This document shows positions 57,301 through 64,000 of a stretch of DNA of 64,000 nucleotides, piece after piece. Where the stretch lies: positions 122,732,957 through 122,796,956 of the forward strand of contig JBCNJP010000007.1 in the NCBI GenBank assembly GCA_039602395.1, read 5' to 3'. Within the stretch, counting starts at the first letter, position 1. Each line of letters begins with the position of its first letter. The notes under the pieces are model-generated. The model did not search any database. It saw only the letters and a list, made by a program, of their open reading frames with translations, and was not told the DNA's origin. This DNA is from Deinandra increscens subsp. villosa (Eukaryota > Streptophyta > Magnoliopsida > Asterales > Asteraceae). The position numbers were made by a program, and so were the translations under genes.

Positions 57301-60300
57301 GAACGGGTGGTAACGGAGCGGGGCTGAGTGGGTGGTGGCAGCGGCTGCTGGGCAGCCGTAGGGGGGAAGAAGGGCGGCTGGGCAGGTGAGGCGTGGCCAC
57401 TGGTTGGCGAATTGGTGGCGGAGGACAGGGGGGTGGGCTGTTGGGTCGTGGGAGACGGCGGTGTGGGAGGAGCCGTAGGTTGGGCACTGGGTTCCGAGTA
57501 GGCCGGGTTAAACCACCACGATGGTGTGGATGGGTTGGTGGTAGGTGAAGGATGTATGGCACCCGTGAGGGGAGAAGAGCGGAACGGGAAGACTGTCTCA
57601 TCAAAAATGACGTGACGAGATAGGATGAGCTTACCCGTGGACAAGTCATAGCACTTGTAACCCCGATGAGATTGAGGATATCCGATGAACACGCAAGGTG
57701 TGGAGCGAACGGAAAGTTTGTGGATTTGGGTAGAAGGGATGAGCGGGTAGCAAAGGCAACCAAACACCCGAAGGTGGTTGTCATATGAATGCCCTTAAGC
57801 GCATTCTCAGGTACGTTCAATTAATAATATAATTCGCACTCTTTTGGCTCACTCCTCCGTCCCTCACACGTTATGGCCTCACGCTCTTGAGCATGCCACA
57901 TACTTGCTCAACATTCTGCCCACCTCCACATTAAATAATTCGACCACGAGGGAACTGAGGACGGTTGTCGGCCGGCGGGGGTGGCGCCGACGGCTGGGCA
58001 GCGGCGGCAAGTGCAGCGTCGGATACAGCAGCGGCAGTGGTGGCATGCAAGTTTTTGCGCGTTTCTTCGAGGATAACTTTGGAGCGGGCCTCGTTAAAAT
58101 CAGGGAGAGGCTCCGTCTGCTGAATGAAGGTAGCCACCCCGTCGTAAGCCTCTGTTAACCCGGAAACAAGTTGGAGAACAAGTCGTTGGTTGGAGACCGG
58201 AGAACCGAGACTTGTTAACTGATCCGCAATATGCTTCAATTCTTGACAATAAGCGGTAACAGAAGCGAACTGCTCAAGTTTCGTATTGACGAGTTTGCGT
58301 TCTAGATTGAGAACACGAGTGTTTTTGTTGTTGTTGAAGATGTCCTTCAACGCCTTCCAAGCATCGGCAGCGGTGGAATCGGGTTTAAGAATCATGGAGA
58401 TAATGGATGGATGGATGGTGCCAAAAATCCATTGAAGGACAATGGAGCCCAACCGGGTCCAGATCTCATCGGAGACGGCGGCGGTCTTGGTGCTGTCACT
58501 GGAGGAGGAGGCTGCATCACCAGTTTTGCGAGGGGAAAGGTGATCGAAGACATCATAGGCGTGACAATGAATTTTGAATAATTCCGCCCATTGAGTATAT
58601 TTATCTTCGTCAAGGGTAAGCTCGATAGGGACGCAGTTACGTATATTAGAGACAGTGATCGCCGGGTAAGTTTTAGGGTCCATGATGGAGAGAAGAGGGG
58701 GGAGGAATGCCGATCAAAAAAGAGGGGACAGAAGGCGGCAGAAGGTGGCCGGAATTGGGGAGGAGGCGGCTAGGGTTAGAAGGAGGTCCAGGAGAGAGTC
58801 TGTGATACCATGTCAATTGTGAATGGTTGAATGATTCTTCTCATTGATTACTCAAAATTATATACACAAATACAAGAGTTATCTAAGGTAACAATAAATG
58901 AGAAATCCTAGCCTAAAATATACAAGGAATACAATATATACTAATAGGTTCCCTCAAACCATGTAAACGTGGGTTGAAGTTGGACTTTCTTATGTTGATT
59001 GTGTCTTCCTCGCAATCGGCGTTCATCCAAGGTGAAAAGCATTCTTAACTTGTGGCTTAAGAGATCAAAATAGGACGCAATGTTCTTCGAAGTATTGACT
59101 TGGAGAAGGCCTCTGACTCCTTAAATTAGGATTATCATATGTTGATTATGCAACACATGAACTTGCTCGAAATGGTTGATGTGGATTTGGGGCATCATCT
59201 TTCATCACACGATTTTAAGAGTGTCCAAGCTAGGCACGATATCTTTGACACGAATAAATGCATGGGTCATGTTCGGATTTTCTTCAATTCCATCCCTTTC
59301 TTTTGGAAAAAAAAAATTCAAAAACATGATTTTTTTTTATATTTTCTCCAATTCATTTTCTTTCTCTCCTTAAATGAGACTCGGGAAGAGAGTGTAAAGG
59401 GTGATCTTTATTTACTAACACATCAAATTTTCACTCATCCTTAAAAAACACTCAATTTCTCTCTAACATTACTTCCTTATTTCAAACACTTATTTTTAAA
59501 TAAAAATATTAATAAATTGTATTATACGAATTGATATGATAGGGTAGGACCCGCTATTCGTTCGAAAGGCCGACTAAAATTCTGAATAAAGGTGCGAACG
59601 AATACCTTTCTCGTTGATCTTCATCGTTGCGTTTAAAAATTAAAATACAAATGACCACATAGCCATTTGCCACTTCGTTGGAGGTGCTCTTACACATTAG
59701 AAAGGTGAAACAAAAGGTGCATTGTCTCAAATAGAGGATTAAAATACACACATACCTTTGTCCATGAGTTAGGGTCCAATTTTAGGGCTGGTACTTGATC
59801 TTTATAGTTCCCGTAATCAAATTGCAGTGGACCTGTAAAGTGTAAAATACACAACTTTAACATGGAAATAACGCAATCAAACATATTTTAAACATCAAAC
59901 TCATACATATTTTATATTTTCTTTTAGACTTACATCATTTTGTTTAGGAAAATTGGATTTTAATAACCCCAAGTTTTACCTATTGGCCGACAATAATCCC
60001 ACATTTAAAAATCATTTCCAACAGTCCCAACTTTCAACCAACTTTTTTTAATGGAACCGCCGTTAACTTTTTTAATACCGTTAAGTGTATGCTGACGTGA
60101 CATGCTGACGTGTAATACTTCTTAATTATTTAATTCATGTCATTTCCAAATCACATATCTCTTTAATAATCAATTAAAAAAAATCATGAATCTTCTAAAA
60201 ACCTGAATCGCAACCTGGATTAAAACAACAAATGATCATTGTTGTTCCCAAAAAAATCGTGAAACTCTTTTCCCCCTAAATATCACGTCGATCCAGGCAT

Positions 60301-63300
60301 CAGCCTCCAAACCCTAAATATCACGTTTGATTGAGAAGAAACTTTAACAATTAAAGTATAACTTTAAAGAAGAAACTCATGTCCAAGTCTTTTGTTTGAC
60401 TACCAGCAACCAACCCTTTCTTAGCAATAATTGTTTGCTAATGTTTGAAGGAATTGAAGTTACAGTGAGGGAGGGGATGAGCTTCAATTTTCAATTTTTT
60501 CTTAACAACCGCCTCCTTCCCCAACACCTTGAAGTATCTGAGCTGCGTGACTTCAACCACAATTAGGTTTCTCCCCCGCCTTTCTTCTCCTTTCACGCAA
60601 AATCTTCACCGCTTTTTCTGATTGCTCTCGTATCCCCGATCAAGTCGTTAATGGTGTTGCGATGTTATCCGATGAATCGTTCTGCCGTCTCAGATCAGGC
60701 CGTTGACGGGTTTGCTATGTTGCTCCGTTTCCGATGAAACGTTGAGTCGGTGTCACCGCTAGGCTGTCTTGATCTACAATGCCCAATTTCGTCGTCCTTT
60801 TATTTCTCTTGCCTAATTTCAGATTAACCCTCGAGGTGTACCGTTGTTTATATCCTCAGGATGATTTACCGGCGGAGGCACCGTCCTTGGCCTCCTGAGG
60901 GACCATTGACTAGAGCTTGTTGACGTTGACTATGGGGCAATGGAACTTGTTTCGGAGCCTATGGAAGTACCGCATACCGACTTTACCGAAGTAATCTCGA
61001 TGGTACTTGTCGAACAGGATACGGTGGTGGTGCATTCCTCCAGCGTTACCCCTACCTCCGGGATGCTTTCGTGCTTTCTGATACGATCGTATCCGGCGCT
61101 GACGTGTCCTCGCTTCTTGCGATTCTTCCTTAATCTGGTCGTCATTTTACCCTGAAAGAAGAACTCCAGTGATAGGCTGTCGCGACCAACTTAGATATTT
61201 TTGTGATCCAGGATTGTATGCTCAGATCGTTTTGTGATCTAGATTTAATGATATTCATAATTTTTTAATTGATTATAATAGAATATGTGATTTGGAAATG
61301 ACATGGATTAAATAATTAAAAAAATAAAAGAAGTATTACACGTCAGCATGCCACGTCAGCATACACTTAACGGTGTTAAAAAAGTTAACAGCGGGTCCAT
61401 TAAAAAAAAATTGGGTGAAAGTTGGGAGGGTTGGAAATGATTTTCAAATGTGGGATTATTGTCGGCCAATAGGTAAAACTTGGAATTGTTAAAATCCAAT
61501 TTTCCTTTTGTTTACAATATATTTCTTCTAGTGTTACAATTTTAAACACTTACATTATATTTCTTTTAGTGTTACAATTTTATTTTATTTTATCGATAAC
61601 AATTGATTAGTAACCAAATACTGAAATTACACACTGATTTTTTATGGGGGGTTTTCATTTCCACTTGCAACATTCTTATTATAATATTTTATAAAATTCT
61701 AAATTTAACGCTTCGATTTTATCAACGCTTTTAGGTAAAAAAAATTGCGGAGGAATGAATATCTTTACTATTCGTCATGGCACATCATACATGTGTCAGG
61801 CTCACAATACAACCCTAAATAATTCAATATATTATTACAAAATGTCACACTCAACTTCTAGTTAAACTTTTTAAACTTATCATGTTCTTATAACTTTTAA
61901 AACATCTATACTATATAATAAACACAAATTTTTTATGTATAGGTGACACAATTTAAAGTATGCCACCTAAGATTAGCTTATATGTCATTTTTATAGATTT
62001 TTAAATTAAAAAATTAAATTGTATTTACATAAAGGAAAGACCTTATAATTAAAATTAAAAAATTAAATTATTTCCATACAAAAATTATCCATATTTGTTT
62101 TACAATACCATACATTTGATTCATCATATCTCCTTCATTTCTCAGTAAAAATTTGATCCGTAAATTGCTTTGGGTTCGTGAAAGAAAACCTAACAAAACT
62201 AGATTCATATTGCTTAGGTTTTGATCAACGAATGATTGTGAACGAATCAAAAAACAGAGTCGTGACTTTCTAAACCCATCATTGATGAATTTGAACTCCA
62301 ATTCGATCAATCATTTAATAGTTAGAAAAAAAGCTTTAATTTTTTACTTCGTTTAATTCTTTTTATATCACATCCCCGGGTATTTACCCGGGGCACTAAC
62401 TAGTGATCTTTAAAAGCTTGAACCCGTTAATCTACTTCAAACATTAATTTTTTTTCTCTACAAATTACATCAAATTACATTTCAAACATTGACTAGAAAC
62501 TCATGGGTAAAAAGTGTTTGATCACGAGGAAAGCTACCTATTGTCATCTATCAGCATGTAAACATGTTTTTTAAAACGTGAATGTTTTTATTTTAACAAT
62601 TAGTACTTGTACGTTTCTTTGCATTATAATTGTTTTAAGTACTTTTTTACACGGACTTAACAGAAAAATCTAACGACAATTAACGTCAGAGACCGTTGTA
62701 ATTTTTAAAACCTATGAATGAAAGGTGAAATCAGGGATGACCCTTGGGCTTTGGGAAGGTGGGCCCGACAACTTGAAGGCCTCAAGAATTTTAAAAAATT
62801 CCTTCTATATATTTAAAAAAATAAATAATTCAAAGGACTTCTTACCTTAACTTTGTATGTTAGAAAGGACTTCTTAAACACGAGTTCTTAACTTTGTATG
62901 TTAGGGAGCCTAGGGCCAAAATTCTCACAATTTACTCTATTTTTTTTGTTTTCTTCTTTATTTTTCTCTAGCTCATCTTTACATCTCTCACAATCTCGCA
63001 TCCATAATTGTTGTAAAAAACTGATACTACTCGTATTTGAACTAAAAACCATAACAGTTCAGTTGGGTTTTAATTTTGAACCGTTAGTTCTTGATCTGTT
63101 ATTATAAAAAACAGTTACTATTTGAACTAAAAACCATGAAAACCGGACCCTGGACCCAACCCCCACCCACCTCACTAGCTCACTCCCTTTCTATAGATTT
63201 CAAATTTACCCATTAATTAACATTGATGCGTAGGTACGTACCCATCTCAAAAAAGAAGGCACGGAGTGCAGAACAACCGGGACCTCCGGCGAGCCAGATG

Positions 63301-63387
63301 ACAACCGGGTCTTCATCCGGGTTCCCTTGGGACTCCACAAAGTAGTAAAATAGCTGCACTCCCTCACTTTCTCCCACTCCAATATAC
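51356..63387 (-). CDS. SCPL: serine carboxypeptidase-like protein (SCPL), 5'-incomplete
   Basis: Twelve exons join in consistent phase: 63242-63387, 59756-59832, 54464-54586, 54257-54359, 54129-54166, 53929-54030, 53392-53478, 53125-53292, 52967-53038, 51958-52106, 51550-51721, 51356-51439 (about 440 codons). The order of blocks is that of peptidase family S10: YIGVGESEGVQLFYYF, WLAGGPGCSA (oxyanion region), GPLQFDYGNY, LDAPTITGFSYT, GISYSG (catalytic Ser), GNPLTD, GEYANANQNN, then SGDHDMMVP (catalytic Asp) and GAGHTAPEF (catalytic His). Similarity in the GNPLTD and TGFSY blocks fits the plant clade that includes acyltransferases using glucose esters. The residue before the catalytic Ser is Ile where the family usually has Asp or Glu. 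The first exon with the signal peptide is not visible. Introns hold a SINE, a Copia element, a LINE relic, a Pack-MULE and a Helitron, yet no exon is broken. Confidence 0.9.
52199..52379 (+). mobile_element. tRNA-derived SINE in an SCPL intron
   Basis: A-box-like TTGGCTCAATGG and B-box AAGTTCGATCCC are correctly spaced; the 3' end is GTTGGACGTTCC plus about ten A. A perfect 15-bp target duplication TCTAAAAACCAAGTA flanks it (52184-52198 and 52380-52394). It lies in the intron between exons 52967-53038 and 51958-52106, antisense to the gene. Confidence 0.93.
55146..55281 (-). repeat. Copia 3' LTR, 136 bp
   Basis: On the plus strand it begins TGTCAATTGTGAATGG and ends ATATACTAATA. It is unusually short for a Copia LTR. 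One base differs from its partner. Confidence 0.95.
55276..57779 (-). pseudogene. Copia pol: integrase end, reverse transcriptase, RNase H
   Basis: From 57779 down: the integrase C-terminal block (FGCLCYPLIPSTQIHKLS, VFIGYPQSHRGYKCYD), a Pro/Ser/Thr-rich linker, reverse transcriptase (NRTWDLVPK, YKARLVCNGRSQQVGID, DVKNAFLHG, YGLKQAPRAWY, LLLYVDDIILV) and RNase H (SSAEAEYRGVAN, NPVQHQRTKHIEMDIHFVRE, VADIFTKGLPR). A 410-bp tandem duplication inside the domain junction is not a multiple of three and breaks the frame. Motifs fit the Ale/Retrofit-like lineage. Confidence 0.93.
55888..56707. repeat. 410-bp tandem duplication within Copia pol
   Basis: Units 55888-56297 and 56298-56707 are identical except for about three substitutions (for example CTGGCGATATT versus CTGGCAATATT, and AACAAATTT versus AACACATTT). 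The shared junction letters are GATCTG/AATCTG. Confidence 0.95.
57782..57950 (+). other. inverted patch inside the Copia element
   Basis: While the element reads on the minus strand, this patch reads on the plus strand. It has a 39-base copy of RNase H coding sequence (57782-57820, the inverse of 55816-55854), a short AT filler, then an integrase core piece (SSVPHTLWPHALEHATYLLN, 57847-57906). It sits exactly where protease and integrase are missing. Confidence 0.9.
57931..58683 (-). pseudogene. Copia gag, C-terminally truncated
   Basis: The frame opens MDPKTYPAITVSNIR and holds the gag core (LDEDKYTQWAELFKIHCHAY, WKALKDIFNNNKNTRVLNLE, TAYCQELKHIADQLTSLGS). It runs without stops to a Pro-rich tail near 57960, then passes into an inverted integrase piece. 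The zinc knuckle and protease are deleted. Confidence 0.9.
58811..58946 (-). repeat. Copia 5' LTR, 136 bp
   Basis: Same sequence as the other LTR save one base (CCTAGCC here, CCTATCC there, plus strand). The primer-binding site adjoins it at 58798-58810. Confidence 0.95.
58985..59240 (+). pseudogene. LINE reverse-transcriptase relic
   Basis: Broken plus-strand frames resemble the plant LINE reverse transcriptase: SSQSAFIQG, then a degenerate DLEKASDSLN block and MLIMQHMN, in the correct order and spacing, with stops and frame changes. It lies in the same SCPL intron as the Copia element, whose insertion site is about 35 bases to its left. Confidence 0.45.
59947..61505. mobile_element. Pack-MULE carrying a ribosomal protein gene copy
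   Basis: Terminal inverted repeats of about 212 and 223 bp (59947-60158 and 61283-61505) start GGAAAATTGGATTTTAA and are highly similar. A perfect 9-bp target duplication TTTTGTTTA flanks the element (59938-59946 and 61506-61514). Long inverted repeats plus 9-bp duplications define Mutator-like elements. No transposase is present; the interior instead holds a copy of an RPL27a gene on the minus strand and other CT-rich DNA of unknown source (60450-60830). It lies in the SCPL intron between exons 63242-63387 and 59756-59832. Confidence 0.93.
60830..61145 (-). pseudogene. RPL27A: captured 60S ribosomal protein L27a (uL15) copy, broken
   Basis: From the ATG at 61145 the minus strand encodes the L27a N-terminus (KKRGHVSAG); after a one-base deletion near 61075 the frame shifts and continues with PGGRGNAGGMHHHRILFDKY and later FGKVGMRYFH, RLRNKF and CPIVNVNKL. 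A stop follows where the family has Trp. About 95-105 of the roughly 146 residues are recognisable, then similarity ends. Several changes from the conserved residues are G-to-A or C-to-T type, as expected for methylated decay. No intron is seen in the captured part. Confidence 0.93.
61905..62403 (+). mobile_element. non-autonomous Helitron, 499 bp
   Basis: It starts TCTATACTATATAATAAAC directly after an A and ends with the hairpin CCCCGGGTATTTACCCGGGG, six bases, then CTAG followed by T. That is the standard Helitron anatomy (5' TC, subterminal 3' hairpin, CTAG end, insertion between A and T, no target duplication). No coding capacity. It lies in the same SCPL intron as the Pack-MULE. Confidence 0.88.
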
Positions 63388-64000
63388 CTATTATATATTA
63401 ATTTCCATCTCCACAAATTAAGCAAGCAAGTTATGAAAAAAGAAAGAGTAAATTACGGATTTCGTCCTTGTGGTTTGCACGAATTTCACATATAGTCCTT
63501 AGCTTTCATTTATTACGGATTTAGTCCCTACCTTTTGACAAATCGTTGCGGATTTCGTCCCTGAAGTGGATGTCCGTTAAATTTTTCTGTTAAGTTTTTT
63601 AAAATGACACTTTTACCCTCTCACTAAAAAACAAGAAAATAAAAGAAAAAGAAAATACAAACAAAAGGACATTTTTGCCCTTATCTTCTTTAATTTCTCA
63701 GGAAAAGAAAACTCCACCGTCCGTCTCCACCGTAACCCCCAATTCCGTCATGAATTTCCGATCAAAAAGAGGCGGGCTGAAACTAGATTTGATCCGATGG
63801 AGCTAATATGATTTTTGGAAGATTTGATCAGGAGTTGAACTGCAAATCTTTCAATTATGGTTTCTTATCTCACCACAATTTCAATTGAAAAATTAAAAAA
63901 AGATGAACTGATGTAGGATAGGATCAACGTTTCTGGGTTTTCCAAGGTCTCACCCCAATTTCAGTTAACTTCAATTTCCGTTTTCCATTTTCAAATCTTC
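63388..64000. other. right edge: repeat-like DNA upstream of the SCPL exon
   Basis: The stretch ATTACGGATTTCGTCCTTG at 63453 recurs in related form (TTACGGATTTAGTCCCTAC near 63513 and TTGCGGATTTCGTCCCTG near 63545), suggesting a repeat family. The expected first SCPL exon (signal peptide) is not seen here. Confidence 0.45.

Larger units (their letters stand above)
55146..58946 (-). mobile_element. Copia retrotransposon in an SCPL intron, rearranged
   Basis: Bounded by two 136-bp LTRs (55146-55281 and 58811-58946) and a 5-bp target duplication GGTTC (55141-55145 and 58947-58951). Next to the upstream LTR, on the minus strand, is the primer-binding site TGGTATCACAGAC (initiator tRNA-Met type). 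The LTRs differ at one visible base. Gag, the end of integrase, reverse transcriptase and RNase H are present, but protease and most of integrase are missing and pol carries a frame-breaking duplication, so it cannot be autonomous. It is in the same orientation as the SCPL gene. Confidence 0.95.

Noticed and set aside
57844..58158. 104-codon plus-strand frame starting like a gene
   Set aside because: The first half is the inverted integrase piece of the Copia element; the rest is the antisense of gag.

Overview
The window is nuclear DNA from a flowering plant. The signs are GT-AG introns, two eukaryotic tRNA genes, plant-specific gene families (SOFL, CYSTM, SCPL, MRS2) and a dense, layered load of plant transposons. 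An LTR-like end starting TGTCACACC and the general repeat style suggest an asterid, perhaps Asteraceae, but that is an inference. There are two 500-base assembly gaps (375-874 and 39613-40112).

Layout. 1-374: decayed Copia reverse transcriptase running off the left edge. 1247-1318: tRNA-Pro(CGG). 1712-6480: a minus-strand gene with 18 coding exons for a 667-aa coiled-coil protein. 7536-8238: a Gypsy-like LTR. 9753-11004: a small CYSTM gene recovered by joining three exons. 11463-21086: intergenic DNA with a hAT MITE, a SINE/RTE-like insertion with a long AAT tail, a GC-rich tandem repeat and a broken Copia element (5' LTR plus gag). 21087-21157: tRNA-Gly(GCC). 21825-25220: a full-length hAT transposon with 8-bp target duplications, followed closely by a MITE sharing its terminal sequence. 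26611-27435: a solo LTR. 29.8-34.6 kb: LINE remnants, minisatellites, a 372-bp tandem duplication and small inverted-repeat elements. 34854-44194: two ~4.1-4.7 kb direct copies across an assembly gap, each holding a fossil Copia RNase H.

The gene-rich right half has a SOFL gene (45072-46237, plus) with a SINE in its proximal promoter. It converges with an MRS2/CorA magnesium transporter gene (46484-49331, minus). Next is a serine carboxypeptidase-like gene (SCPL, minus), whose twelve visible coding exons are spread over 12 kb (51356-63387). Its first exon lies beyond the window or was not found. Its introns hold a SINE (15-bp target duplication), a young 3.8-kb Copia element (two 136-bp LTRs differing at one base, target duplication GGTTC), a LINE relic, a Pack-MULE (9-bp target duplication, ~215-bp inverted repeats) and a short Helitron. 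The Pack-MULE carries a broken copy of the ribosomal protein L27a gene. The SCPL exon phases still join correctly, so the gene may be functional despite this load.

The genes do not form a pathway. The common theme is transposon traffic around and inside host genes: gene capture, SINE/LINE tail sharing, a hAT element with a matching MITE, and internal rearrangements of a Copia element. Exon boundaries were read by eye from splice sites and reading-frame continuity; none was confirmed with transcripts.
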